Shown here: one piece after another, positions 33,692 to 42,325 of the stretch
Position numbering within the stretch: position 1 is the stretch's first letter
How the letters are laid out: each line of letters opens with the position of its first letter
Assembly (NCBI RefSeq): GCF_035984545.1
Contig: NZ_JAXCHP010000001.1
Span: forward strand, 2,666,001 to 2,730,000
Length of the DNA stretch: 64,000 bases
From: Cryobacterium sp. GrIS_2_6
GTDB taxonomy: Bacteria; Actinomycetota; Actinomycetes; Actinomycetales; Microbacteriaceae
Direction: 5' to 3'
Position numbers and translations under genes: made by a program
The notes under the pieces: model-generated
The model's database searches: none
What the model saw: only the letters and a program-made list of their open reading frames with translations
What the model was told of the DNA's origin: nothing

Positions 33692-35314
33692 ATGAGTGCC
33701 ACAGGCGATTTCCGTGACGTGGAACGCGAGGCCCTGCTGCGCCGCAGCCAGCGCTCCGCCGCACGCACCGCGGCGAAGAATCCGCCGGCCGCGCGCGCAA
33801 GCCAACCCGCGACCGGGACCTCTCCCGTCGTCCGGCTCGGGCGCAGCGCAGCGATCACCTTCAACCCGGCGCTCCTGAGCGCCGCCGAGCGCAGCCGGTT
33901 CAGCCGGCACATGAACGCGCGGGTGTCTCCGGGCAAGGGCGTGCTGTCCAACGCGGAGTACTACGCCCAACAGGCCTTTGTCGACGTCGCCCAGATCTCA
34001 GTGCCCACGGTGAGCGGCCGGGACAACGTGAACTGGGTGCTCAAGCGCGGCGACGGCAGCACCGAGGTCGTCCCCGACTTCGTGGCCCGGGCCGTCCAGC
34101 CGCGGGAAGCCGGTTATCCGGGCGTGAGTGCGGCTGTGACCGCACCCGTTGCGGTGCCGGTTGTTCTTCTGCCCGCCGCGCTCCAGGCCGCGCCGCCGGT
34201 CACCGGACTGCCGGTTGTCGCACCGTTTACTACCGCGCCGCCGATCGCCGCATCGTTTGCGGCCGCGCCGCCGGCCGCCGCACAACCGGTCGCTGCACCG
34301 CCGCCGCGACCCAGTGCATCCGCTGCCGCTGCCGCGCTTGCCGCAGCCGCAGAGACCGCGGTCGCCCAGGCGGCCGCGGCGCAGGCCGCCGCCGCGGAAG
34401 CCGAGACGGCACAGGCCGAGGCAGCGCACGCCGCCGCCGTGCAAACCGCTGCAGCACAAGCAGCAGCACACCGTGCGGTTGAGCAGGCCGAGGCAGCTCA
34501 AGCCGCAATCGAGCAGGCCGCCCGGGCGCAAGCCGCCGCCGCACACGCCGAAGCACAAGCCGCGGCAGAAGAAGCCGCAGCCGCGCAAGCCGCCGCAGCA
34601 CAGGCATCCGCGGCGCAGGCATCCGCAGCACAGGCCGCGGCCGCACGGGCCGCCGCAGCGCAAGCGATCAACGTGCCGCTGCACGTGCCGCTGGCCGGCC
34701 CGTCGCGACTGCCCGCGCCGCCGGAACCGGAACCGGTGTCGACGGTGCGGTCCGCCGCGGAGTCTGCCGCACACCTCGCCGCACAGCGCGCACCCCAGGC
34801 GCCCCTGACTCGGTCAGCGCGTGCGCCGATGGCGCCCGCGCCGGGTGCGCCGATCGTGGCGAACTACGCCGGCACGGTCACGGGTTCTCAGATCCTGCGC
34901 GCCGAACGGGACCGGGCCAGGGAGATCCTGGCCAGGGCCACCGAGCTGCGCGTGAAGACCGGTCAGAAGAGCACGGGTCCGAACTATCGCGCCGCCCTCA
35001 TCTCCGAGAACCGGGCGCGCACGAAGTTCTTCGAGCTGAATACCCAGACCGAGCAGGCCACCGCCCGCGAGGCGCGCATCGAGTACGCGGCGCTGCTGAG
35101 TTCGCTGACCGAGGGCACCGAGAACTATCGGATCGAGTACGAGGCGCGGCTCTCGGCGCTGCTCGCGGGCGTCACACTGCCGGCCCTGACGGAGCGGATC
35201 GCGGCCGCCGAGACGATCGTGCACCGCCAGGACAAGATCGCCGGGCTCGCGACGGATTCCGCGGAGCGCTGGGCGGCAGGCTCCCCGCAGCGGAAGGTCA
35301 ACCACACCGAGTAG
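33692..35314 (+). CDS. Ala-rich protein of unknown function
   Basis: 540 residues; I do not recognise the family. Residues 1-130 are globular-looking (AAITFNPALLSAAERSRFSRHMNARV; then LSNAEYYAQQAFVDVAQISVP and NWVLKRGDGSTEVVPDF), with the first two strings being adjacent parts of one domain. Residues 150-230 are Pro/Ala/Val-rich. Residues 235-330 are almost only Ala, Gln and Glu in short repeats such as AAAAQAA and probably form a long helix. The C-terminal 120 residues (SQILRAERDRAREIL onward) are charged and helical. No signal peptide or membrane segment is evident. ATG has GGAG 7 bases upstream. It is convergent with the SDR gene. Confidence 0.7.
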   Translation: MSATGDFRDVEREALLRRSQRSAARTAAKNPPAARASQPATGTSPVVRLGRSAAITFNPALLSAAERSRFSRHMNARVSPGKGVLSNAEYYAQQAFVDVAQISVPTVSGRDNVNWVLKRGDGSTEVVPDFVARAVQPREAGYPGVSAAVTAPVAVPVVLLPAALQAAPPVTGLPVVAPFTTAPPIAASFAAAPPAAAQPVAAPPPRPSASAAAAALAAAAETAVAQAAAAQAAAAEAETAQAEAAHAAAVQTAAAQAAAHRAVEQAEAAQAAIEQAARAQAAAAHAEAQAAAEEAAAAQAAAAQASAAQASAAQAAAARAAAAQAINVPLHVPLAGPSRLPAPPEPEPVSTVRSAAESAAHLAAQRAPQAPLTRSARAPMAPAPGAPIVANYAGTVTGSQILRAERDRAREILARATELRVKTGQKSTGPNYRAALISENRARTKFFELNTQTEQATAREARIEYAALLSSLTEGTENYRIEYEARLSALLAGVTLPALTERIAAAETIVHRQDKIAGLATDSAERWAAGSPQRKVNHTE

Positions 35315-35330
35315 GCCAGGTCGCGCGGGC

Positions 35331-36155
35331 TCAGCGGGGCGGCATCCGGATTCCACCATCGAGCCGGATCGTCTCGCCGTTGAGCATCGAGTTCTCCACG
35401 ATGTGCCGCACGAGCGCGGCGAACTCGCTCGGGTCGCCGAGCCGGGCCGGGTGCGGAACCTGCGCGGCGAGCGACTCCCGCACCGCAGCAGGCATGCCCT
35501 GCAGCATCGCGGTGTCGAAGACGCCGGGCGCGATCGACACGACCCGGATCAGGGAGCGCGCGAACTCCCGGGCGAGCGGCAGTGTCATCGCCGCGACCCC
35601 GCCCTTCGAGGCCGCGTATGCCGCTTGCCCGACCTGTCCGTCGAAAGCTGCGACGGATGCCGTCGTCACGATGACGCCCCGCTCGGAGGTCCCGCCTCCC
35701 CCGGCTCCAGCACCTGCGCCAGAGCCGGAGCCGAGGCCGATGGCCATCTCGTCGATCGGCTCGGCGGCGAGCATCGCGGCGGCCGCGAGCCGGATCACGT
35801 TGAACGTCCCGGTGAGGTTCACCCGGATCACCCGCTCGAAGTCGTCGAGCGGGAGCGGGCCGTCCCTCCCGACGGTGCGTTCCGCCGGCGCGATTCCCGC
35901 GCACGTCACGACGATCCGCAGCGGCGCCATCGACACCGCCGCCTCGACGGCGCTGTGCACATCGCCCGCGCTCGTGACGTCGCCGGCCACGAAGCGCGTC
36001 CGGTCGCCGAGGGCGGCCACGATCGCAGCCCCGGGTGCTCCCGGCAGGTCGAGCAGCACGACTGCTGCCCCCGCCGCGTGCAGGGCGGTGACGGTGGCCA
36101 GCCCGAGGCCGGAGGCGGCTCCGGTGACCAGTGCGGAGCATCCGTCGATGCGCAT
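35331..36155 (-). CDS. SDR-family 3-hydroxyacyl-CoA dehydrogenase type 2-like
   Basis: 274-residue short-chain dehydrogenase. NAD-binding GAASGLGLA near residue 12, NLTGTFNVI, and the catalytic YAASKGG with Tyr and Lys are intact, and the C-terminus LDGGIRMPPR is typical of the HSD17B10-like branch acting on 3-hydroxyacyl-CoA. ATG at 36155 lies one base after the thiolase stop, so they form an operon. A Gly/Ala/Ser-rich linker near residue 155 is an unusual insertion. The pair would carry out the last two steps of a beta-oxidation-type or isoleucine-type cycle. Confidence 0.88.
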   Translation of the reverse strand: MRIDGCSALVTGAASGLGLATVTALHAAGAAVVLLDLPGAPGAAIVAALGDRTRFVAGDVTSAGDVHSAVEAAVSMAPLRIVVTCAGIAPAERTVGRDGPLPLDDFERVIRVNLTGTFNVIRLAAAAMLAAEPIDEMAIGLGSGSGAGAGAGGGGTSERGVIVTTASVAAFDGQVGQAAYAASKGGVAAMTLPLAREFARSLIRVVSIAPGVFDTAMLQGMPAAVRESLAAQVPHPARLGDPSEFAALVRHIVENSMLNGETIRLDGGIRMPPR

Positions 36156-36156
36156 C

Positions 36157-37344
36157 TCAGAGCCTTTCGATGATCGTCGCGTTGGCCATGCCGCCGCCCT
36201 CGCACATGGTCTGCAGGCCGAAGCGGCCACCGGTGCGCTCGAGGGTACCGAGGAGGGTGCCGAGCAGTCGGGTGCCGGAGGAGCCGAGCGCGTGGCCGAG
36301 GGCGATCGCGCCGCCGTCCGGGTTGAGGCGTGCGGGATCGGCGCCGAGTTCGCGCGCCCAGACGAGCGGAACGCACGCGAAAGCCTCGTTGACCTCGTAG
36401 GCGTCGAGGTCGTCGAGGTCGAGGCCGGAGCGGGCGAGGATGCGCCGGGTTGCCGGGATCACGCCGGTGAGCATCAGGAGAGGGTCGCTCCCCGTGATGG
36501 CGAAGCTGTCGAACCGCGCCCGCGGCGTGCAGCCGAGCTGGGCGGCGCGCGCGGCGCTCATGATCAGCACCGCAGAGGCGCCGTCGGTGAGCGGGGACGA
36601 GTTGCCCGCGGTGGTCAGCCAGTCGAGGTCGGGGAACCGGACCGCGAGGGCATCGGTGCGGAACGCCGGCGGCAGGGCGGCGAGGCCCGCCGCCGTCGTG
36701 CCGGGACGGACGGTCTCGTCGCCCGTGACGGAGGAGCCGTCGGGGAGCCGGACCGGGACGAGGGCGCGGTCGAAGTCTCCACGGCCGGTCGCATCCGCTG
36801 CGAGCCGGTGCGAACGGGCGGCGTACTCGTCGAGTTCGGTGCGGCTGAGGCCCCAGCGGCGGGTGATCAGCTCGGCGGAGACGCCCTGGCCGACGAGACC
36901 GTTCGGGTAGCGCTCAAGCAGGAGCCGGCCGGACGGGTCTTGGCCCGGACGCAGCGACGAGCCGAGCGGAACCCGGCTCATCGACTCGACTCCGCACGCG
37001 ATCACGATGTCGTAGCTGCCGGCGATCACGCCCTGGGCGGCGAAGGTCGCCGCCTGCTGGCTGGAACCGCACTGCCGGTCGATCGTCGTGCCCGGCACGG
37101 ACTCCGGGAATCCCGCGCTGAGCAGCGCGGTGCGGGTCACGTTGTAACCTTGCTCGCCCGTCTGCGTGACGCAGCCCCCGATCACGTCGTCGACGAGCGC
37201 GGGATCGAGGTCATTCCGGCGGACCAGCTCGGCGAGCACCCCGGCGAGCAGGTCCGCCGGGTGCACCCCCGACAGCGCTCCATTCGGCTTGCCCCGCCCG
37301 GACGGGGTACGCACGACATCGATGATCACGGCCTCGTTGCTCAT
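36157..37344 (-). CDS. Thiolase (acetyl-CoA C-acyltransferase)
   Basis: 395-residue thiolase. The acyl-accepting Cys92 lies in TIDRQCGSSQQA, the catalytic His in NPDGGAIALGHALGSSG and the second Cys in MCEGGGMANA near the C-terminus. It cleaves 3-ketoacyl-CoA or condenses acetyl-CoA. ATG is 6 bases downstream of a TAGGCT -10 box. Directly followed by the SDR dehydrogenase gene, with which it probably works on the same acyl chain. Confidence 0.93.
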   Translation of the reverse strand: MSNEAVIIDVVRTPSGRGKPNGALSGVHPADLLAGVLAELVRRNDLDPALVDDVIGGCVTQTGEQGYNVTRTALLSAGFPESVPGTTIDRQCGSSQQAATFAAQGVIAGSYDIVIACGVESMSRVPLGSSLRPGQDPSGRLLLERYPNGLVGQGVSAELITRRWGLSRTELDEYAARSHRLAADATGRGDFDRALVPVRLPDGSSVTGDETVRPGTTAAGLAALPPAFRTDALAVRFPDLDWLTTAGNSSPLTDGASAVLIMSAARAAQLGCTPRARFDSFAITGSDPLLMLTGVIPATRRILARSGLDLDDLDAYEVNEAFACVPLVWARELGADPARLNPDGGAIALGHALGSSGTRLLGTLLGTLERTGGRFGLQTMCEGGGMANATIIERL

Positions 37345-37350
37345 GCCGAC

Positions 37351-37356
37351 AGCCTA
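37351..37356 (-). promoter_or_regulatory. Putative -10 box (TAGGCT) for leaderless thiolase-SDR transcript
   Basis: On the minus strand TAGGCT ends 6 bases before the thiolase ATG. Confidence 0.55.
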
Positions 37357-37441
37357 GGCCTATGCCGCGCCGCCGGGGCCCGCCGGCGTTGGCGCGGCGC
37401 AGGGCTCCGCGAGCAACGGGCGGGCGGATGCGCGGCGCGGG

Positions 37442-38239
37442 TCAGGCGGAGAGCGCCCACATCGCGACGGCGCTGGCCGCGGCCACGTTGAGGGAGTCGA
37501 TGCCGTGCTTCATCGGGATCTGCACGACACTGTCCGCTGCGGCGAGGGCGTCCTCGGTGAGGCCGTCGCCCTCGGCGCCGAGCAGCAGGGCGAGCTTCTC
37601 GTGATCGCGAGACTGCACGTCACGGAGGCTGACGGCATCCGCCCGGAGGGCGAGCGCGGCGACGTGGAAACCGTGCCTCGACAGCAGGGCGCGGGTGCTC
37701 GTCCAGTCGCCGACGCGGGTCCACGGCACCTGCAGCACCGTCCCCATCGAGACGCGGATGGCGCGGCGGTAGAACGGGTCGGAGCAGCGCGGCGTGACGA
37801 GGATCGCATCCGCCCCGATCGCGCCGGCGGAGCGGAAGATAGCGCCGACGTTGGTGGGGTCTGACACGTTCTCGAGGATCACGATGCGCCGGGCTCCGGC
37901 GAGCAGGGTGTCGGCGTCCGGCAGGGCGGGCCGGTTCATCGCCGCGATCAGACCGCGGTGCAGGATGTACCCGGTCAGCTCGGCGAGGAGCTCCCCTGGC
38001 CCGACGAACACCGACACGTCCTCGCCGACGAGCGCGCGCGCCTCGTCGACCGTATTGCCGAGCGCGAGCACGGAGCGTGGCCGGTGGCCGGCACGCAACG
38101 CCCGCTCGAGCACGAGCGCAGACTCGGCGATGTACAGGCCGTGCTCGGTGCCGCGGGCCTTCTTGAGGGCAACGTCGGTGACGTGGGCGTAGTCGACGAG
38201 TCTCGGGTCGTCGAGGTCGGTGATCGGGGTGACGGGCAT
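37442..38239 (-). CDS. SpoU/TrmH-family rRNA or tRNA 2'-O-methyltransferase
   Basis: 265-residue SPOUT methyltransferase that would methylate a ribose in rRNA or tRNA using S-adenosylmethionine. The three family motifs are present: NVSDPTNVGAIFRSA, LLLGAEGDGL and IPMKHGIDSLNVAAASAVA, which forms the trefoil knot. An N-terminal RNA-binding (SpoU_sub_bind) domain precedes. Exact target base is unknown. ATG is 6 bases after TAGACT. Confidence 0.93.
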   Translation of the reverse strand: MPVTPITDLDDPRLVDYAHVTDVALKKARGTEHGLYIAESALVLERALRAGHRPRSVLALGNTVDEARALVGEDVSVFVGPGELLAELTGYILHRGLIAAMNRPALPDADTLLAGARRIVILENVSDPTNVGAIFRSAGAIGADAILVTPRCSDPFYRRAIRVSMGTVLQVPWTRVGDWTSTRALLSRHGFHVAALALRADAVSLRDVQSRDHEKLALLLGAEGDGLTEDALAAADSVVQIPMKHGIDSLNVAAASAVAMWALSA

Positions 38240-38245
38240 CCGTTC

Positions 38246-38251
38246 AGTCTA
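38246..38251 (-). promoter_or_regulatory. Putative -10 box (TAGACT) for leaderless SpoU transcript
   Basis: On the minus strand TAGACT ends 6 bases before the ATG of the methyltransferase gene. Confidence 0.55.
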
Positions 38252-38265
38252 CGAGCCGGGGGGTG

Positions 38266-39741
38266 CTAGTCGGCGAAGGGGTCCGGGGTCATCGTGTATT
38301 TGGTCGAGAGGTACTCCTGGATGCCCTCCGGGCCGCCCTCGCGCCCGAGGCCGGATTGCTTGACCCCGCCGAACGGTGCGGCCGCGTTCGAGATCACGCC
38401 GATGTTGAGCCCCATCATCCCGGTCTGCAGGCGTTCGACCATGCGTTGCCCGCGGGCAAGGTCCCGGGTGAAGACGTAGCTGACCAGCCCGAACTCGGTG
38501 TCGTTGGCGAGCCGCACTGCGTCGTCCTCCTCGTCGAAGGTCGCGATCGCGAGCACCGGCCCGAAGATCTCCTCGCGCAGGATGTCACTGCCCGGCGCGA
38601 CCCCGGCCAGTACGGTCGGCTCGAAGAAGGTGCCGGCGCCTTCGATCGAGTCGCCGCCGGTGAGCAGTCTCGCGCCGCGCTCGAGGGCGTCCTGCACCAG
38701 GGTGGATGCCTTCTCCACGGCCCCGGCGTTGATCAGCGGTCCGATGTTCACGCCCTCTGCGGTGCCGCGACCCACGACGAAGTCCTGCACCCGCTCGGTG
38801 ACCCGGCGGGCGAACTCCTCCGCGACGGACGCCTGCACGATGAACCGGTTGGCGGCCGTGCATGCCTGCCCGACGTTGCGGAATTTCGCCGCGATCGCGC
38901 CGTCGATGGCCTTGTCGAGGTCGGCGTCGGCGAAGACTATGAACGGCGCGTTCCCGCCGAGTTCCATCGAGGTGCGCAGCACGCCCTGGCCGGCCTGGCC
39001 GATCATTCGGCGGCCGACGGCCGTCGAACCGGTGAAGCTGAGCTTGCGCAGCCGCGGGTCGGCGATGATCGGGTCGGATACCGCGCCGGAACGCGAGGTC
39101 GTGATGACGTTGAGCACACCGGCGGGGAGCCCGACCTCGGCGAGGAGCTTGGCGAAGTACAGGGTCGTGAGCGGGGTCAGCGACGCCGGCTTCACAACGA
39201 CGGTGCAGCCGGCGGCGAGCGCGGGGGCGATCTTGCGGGTGGCCATGGCGAGCGGGAAGTTCCAGGGCGTGATCAGGAAGCAGGGGCCGACCGGGTGCTG
39301 GGACACCAGCATCCGTCCGGTGCCCTCGGGGTTGGTGCCGTACCGGCCGCTGATGCGCACGGCCTCTTCGCTGAACCAGCGCAGGAATTCGCCGCCGTAC
39401 GCGACCTCGCCGTAGGCCTCGGCGAGCGGCTTGCCCATCTCGATCGTCATCAGAAGCGCGAACTCCTGCTTGCGCTCCTGCATCAGGTCGAAGGCGCGCC
39501 GAAGGATCTCACCGCGTACCCGGGGTGGGGTCGCCGCCCAGCTGTCCTGGGCGTCGACGGCGGCGTCGAGGGCTGCTGCGCCGTCGGCGACCCCGGCGTC
39601 GGCGATCGAGGCGATGACGAGCCCGGTGGCCGGGTCGACGACGTCGAGCGTCGCCCCGTCACGCGCGGGCACCCACTCCCCGTTGATGAAGAGTTCCTTC
39701 GGAACCATCCGGAGAAGTTCGGCTTCGGTGACGTTCGTCAT
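38266..39741 (-). CDS. gabD: NAD(P)-dependent aldehyde dehydrogenase, succinate-semialdehyde type
   Basis: 491-residue aldehyde dehydrogenase. It has PWNFPLAMATRKIAPALAAG, the catalytic Glu in MELGGNAPFIV and the catalytic Cys in NVGQACTAANRF. Overall pattern is closest to succinate-semialdehyde dehydrogenases, which send 4-aminobutyrate carbon into the TCA cycle; substrate is therefore probable, not proven. ATG at 39741 has GGGAGC upstream and is preferred over an ATG 13 codons earlier, which sits only 2 bases after a TAGGCT -10 box and so before the likely transcript start. Confidence 0.88.
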   Translation of the reverse strand: MTNVTEAELLRMVPKELFINGEWVPARDGATLDVVDPATGLVIASIADAGVADGAAALDAAVDAQDSWAATPPRVRGEILRRAFDLMQERKQEFALLMTIEMGKPLAEAYGEVAYGGEFLRWFSEEAVRISGRYGTNPEGTGRMLVSQHPVGPCFLITPWNFPLAMATRKIAPALAAGCTVVVKPASLTPLTTLYFAKLLAEVGLPAGVLNVITTSRSGAVSDPIIADPRLRKLSFTGSTAVGRRMIGQAGQGVLRTSMELGGNAPFIVFADADLDKAIDGAIAAKFRNVGQACTAANRFIVQASVAEEFARRVTERVQDFVVGRGTAEGVNIGPLINAGAVEKASTLVQDALERGARLLTGGDSIEGAGTFFEPTVLAGVAPGSDILREEIFGPVLAIATFDEEDDAVRLANDTEFGLVSYVFTRDLARGQRMVERLQTGMMGLNIGVISNAAAPFGGVKQSGLGREGGPEGIQEYLSTKYTMTPDPFAD

Positions 39742-39782
39742 AGTGGCTCCCTGTCGCGAGTGTCTGCTGCTCTGCGTCATCC

Positions 39783-39788
39783 AGCCTA
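39783..39788 (-). promoter_or_regulatory. Putative -10 box (TAGGCT) for the aldehyde dehydrogenase gene
   Basis: On the minus strand TAGGCT lies about 40 bases upstream of the chosen ATG at 39741, giving a short leader with a ribosome site. Confidence 0.4.
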
Positions 39789-39805
39789 TCCGCGGGCGGC
39801 CGCGC

Positions 39806-40885
39806 TCACATAGCGTGCAGCTCTCCGCGCACGATCGAATTTCCTGAGTGAGCCGGGTTTCCGTTGTCGGGTTCCGCCGAAACGTCGACGAGCGGGTACT
39901 GGGCGAGGTCGACGCCGTCCGGGATATCGAAGTGGCCGATGTTCCCGTCGAGCAGGCCGATGCTGATCAGGCCGGACGCATCCGCCTTGATCAGCCAGAC
40001 TTCGCGGAGGGGGGCCGCCGCGGTGGCGACGGCGAGACCGGTGAGGTCGACGACGACCTCGCGATGACCGCCGGGGGTCACCTCGACCGCCGCACTGCCG
40101 CTCGCCTTCCAGCCGGGGAAGGGCGTGAGCTGGGCCTCGAAGGTGATGGGCGCCGTCGCGGGCGGGCCGAGTGCGTCGGCCCAGCGGGCGGCGCCGAACC
40201 CGGCGAGGAGCAGCGCCAGGCTCGCCGCCGCGGCGATGAGGACCCGCACCCAGGTTCGGGTCGTGGACCTCACACGTCGGCGAGGCCGCAGCCGGGCAGG
40301 CGAGTCGGAAGCGCGGGGGGTCGCCGGCTGCGCAGCGGGGGGCGGCGGCGAAACGGGCAACTCTGCCACGGGCACCGGCAGGGCCGCGACCGGCCGGGCA
40401 GGCACCTTAATTGCGGGATCCCCCGCGGATGCCTCCCGACTGCCCGGAAAAAGGTCCGAGACCTCGGAGGCATCGGACGCGGCGGACGCGGCGGACGCGT
40501 CGGAGACCTTGTACCCGTCGTACCCGTCGGACACGTCATACCGCTCGGAAACGTCGCACCCCTCGGAGTTGTCGGAGGCGTCGTACACGTCATAGACGAC
40601 ACCGGCAGCCTCGCCATCCGCAGGGCGCACGAAGTCACGGAGCCTCGGTTGTGCACCGACAGCGCCGCTGAGGCTGAGAGTTGAGTGGATGCCCGCCCAT
40701 ACGGAGCCCGCGGGCTCGGTCAGGCTGATGTGCCGGGCGGACCTGCCGACCGAGGCGGTGTGCTGCAGGGAGATCAACTCGAGCGCGCACTGCGGGCACA
40801 CCGAGAGGTGCACGCGTTCCGCCTCGGTGAGGTCGAATTCCGCGAGGGCGATGAGTGCGAGGTCGTCGCGGTCAATATGTGTCAT
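39806..40885 (-). CDS. Anti-sigma factor, RskA-like, with a zinc-finger N-terminus
   Basis: 359-residue single-span membrane protein. The N-terminal anti-sigma domain has the H26-x3-C30-x2-C33 zinc motif; one membrane helix lies at about 212-233, followed by an extracytoplasmic RskA-type domain ending near GELHAM. It should bind and hold the sigma factor coded just upstream, releasing it after regulated proteolysis. Residues 96-146 are an odd stretch rich in Tyr, Asp, Ser and Val (YDVSDGYDGYKVSDAS), followed by a Pro-rich linker. The ATG overlaps the sigma gene by 14 bases. Confidence 0.87.
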   Translation of the reverse strand: MTHIDRDDLALIALAEFDLTEAERVHLSVCPQCALELISLQHTASVGRSARHISLTEPAGSVWAGIHSTLSLSGAVGAQPRLRDFVRPADGEAAGVVYDVYDASDNSEGCDVSERYDVSDGYDGYKVSDASAASAASDASEVSDLFPGSREASAGDPAIKVPARPVAALPVPVAELPVSPPPPAAQPATPRASDSPARLRPRRRVRSTTRTWVRVLIAAAASLALLLAGFGAARWADALGPPATAPITFEAQLTPFPGWKASGSAAVEVTPGGHREVVVDLTGLAVATAAAPLREVWLIKADASGLISIGLLDGNIGHFDIPDGVDLAQYPLVDVSAEPDNGNPAHSGNSIVRGELHAM

Positions 40886-41480
40886 CTTCGGCCTCCAATC
40901 GGGCTCGCAGGCGCCCAAGGCTTCGGCGGATGTGGCTCTTGACCGTTCCCAGCGGCAAATCGAGCATCGCGGCGATCTGCGCGTGCGTGAGGTCAGCATA
41001 GAACGCGAGTTGCATGACACGTTGCGGGACGGGCGGGAGCCGCTGCAACTCTTCGGCGAACATCACCCGGTCGGCGACGTCAACCGAGTCGTCGACGGAG
41101 GTCGTCCGCAGTTCGCCCGCAACGGCCTGCTCGATCCGGCGGCGCCTTGATCGTGCCTCATGGGTGTCCGCGACGGTGTGTCGGGTGATCCCAACGATCC
41201 AGGCGGGGAGCCGCGCCCGCTCGGGATTGTAGTTGTCCCGTCCGCGCCAGGCCGCGATGAAGACCGTCTGCGTCACGTCCTCCGCTTCGCCGGGATCTCC
41301 GAGCGACCGCACCGCGATCGTGTAGACGAGCGACGACCACCGTGCGTAGGCCTCGGCAAGGGCACGTTCATCCCCCGCTTGGAACGCGGCGGCAAGTCGC
41401 ACGTGGTCGACGTCATCGATGGGTACGGTCACGGGGTCTCGTCGCCTCCCAACTGTCAGGGTGATGTGATTGCCGGTCAT
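40872..41480 (-). CDS. ECF RNA polymerase sigma factor, SigK-like
   Basis: 202-residue group 4 sigma factor with region 2 (FQAGDERALAEAYARWSSLVYTIAVR; continuing EAEDVTQTVFIAAW) listed as adjacent blocks, and region 4 (LPPVPQRVMQLAFYADLTHAQIAAML and GTVKSHIRRSL). It directs RNA polymerase to a small regulon, probably including its own gene and the upstream surface genes. It overlaps the anti-sigma gene, the usual arrangement. Assignment to the SigK group is from its RskA-like partner. Confidence 0.9.
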   Translation of the reverse strand: MTGNHITLTVGRRRDPVTVPIDDVDHVRLAAAFQAGDERALAEAYARWSSLVYTIAVRSLGDPGEAEDVTQTVFIAAWRGRDNYNPERARLPAWIVGITRHTVADTHEARSRRRRIEQAVAGELRTTSVDDSVDVADRVMFAEELQRLPPVPQRVMQLAFYADLTHAQIAAMLDLPLGTVKSHIRRSLGRLRARLEAEDDTY

Positions 41481-41544
41481 CGTCGGTCCCTGCGGGGAGC
41501 GTCGCGCCGGACGTCGTCGGCGACAGCATAGCCAATCCCGCTCA

Positions 41545-42297
41545 TCAGGGAACCGGCATCGCGAAAACGATCACGTTCGAGAGGTACCGACGTGCCGTGT
41601 AGTCGAATTCGCCACCGCAGGTGACGAGGGTGAGGCGGGCGGGCCCGGTCCGGTCGAAGACCGCCGGCCAGGGTACATCGGGCTTCAGGGTGAGGGCCAC
41701 GGACTCGACGCGGTAGCGCCGTTCACCGCCATCCGTCAGAAAGAGCACGATGTCCGTGCCGGCCGGCGCCGTCGCGAGCCGGGAGAACGGACCGATGTCG
41801 TATTCGAGGGAGTCGACGTGCGCGGCGATCACGGTCGCGCCGGACGAACTGGCCGGGGCCGGACCGAACTGGTACCAGGCGGCGATCGCCGGATTCTTCG
41901 GCAGGCCCATGCCGCCGGTGTCGCCGAGTCCGACGGCTTCGATACCCATATCGATCCCGAGCGCCTCGATCCTGATCCGCACCGGTGCGACCAGTGCCAC
42001 GCCCTGCACCGAGCGGATGTCGGCGCTCACCCCGGTGACGAGTGGCACCGCCGGAGGGAGCGGAGTCGCCGTCGGAGCGGGAGGTATCGGCGCGGCTGCG
42101 GACGGTTCGGGGAGTGCAGACGATTCTGGAAGCGCAGAAGCGCCCGTCGCGGGGAGCTGCATCGGCGCACCGGCAAGGCTCCCCGCGACGGACGTGCTCC
42201 CGCATCCGCTCAGCATCAGCATCAGCATCAGGGCAGCTGCGGAGAGCAGGACAAGGGCCACAGCAAGCATCCCGATTTTGCCCGCCGTGGCCCTCAT
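41545..42297 (-). CDS. Class F sortase with a lipobox-like N-terminus
   Basis: 250-residue sortase, an extracytoplasmic transpeptidase joining proteins to the cell wall. Catalytic residues are H160 (IAAHVDS), C227 (LVTCGGEFD) and R236 or R237 (YTARRYLSN). The N-terminal 30 residues are a signal peptide or anchor ending in LMLSGC at 27-32, which fits a lipobox with C32. A Pro/Ala/Ser linker follows and contains LPATG at 48-52, a sorting motif inside the sortase itself. Start ATG has AGGGAG upstream. Its genes order with DUF4397 proteins and the sigma pair suggests one surface module. Confidence 0.88.
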   Translation of the reverse strand: MRATAGKIGMLAVALVLLSAAALMLMLMLSGCGSTSVAGSLAGAPMQLPATGASALPESSALPEPSAAAPIPPAPTATPLPPAVPLVTGVSADIRSVQGVALVAPVRIRIEALGIDMGIEAVGLGDTGGMGLPKNPAIAAWYQFGPAPASSSGATVIAAHVDSLEYDIGPFSRLATAPAGTDIVLFLTDGGERRYRVESVALTLKPDVPWPAVFDRTGPARLTLVTCGGEFDYTARRYLSNVIVFAMPVP

Positions 42298-42325
42298 CGT
42301 TCTCCCTCAGTCCTCGTTCGCGCGC

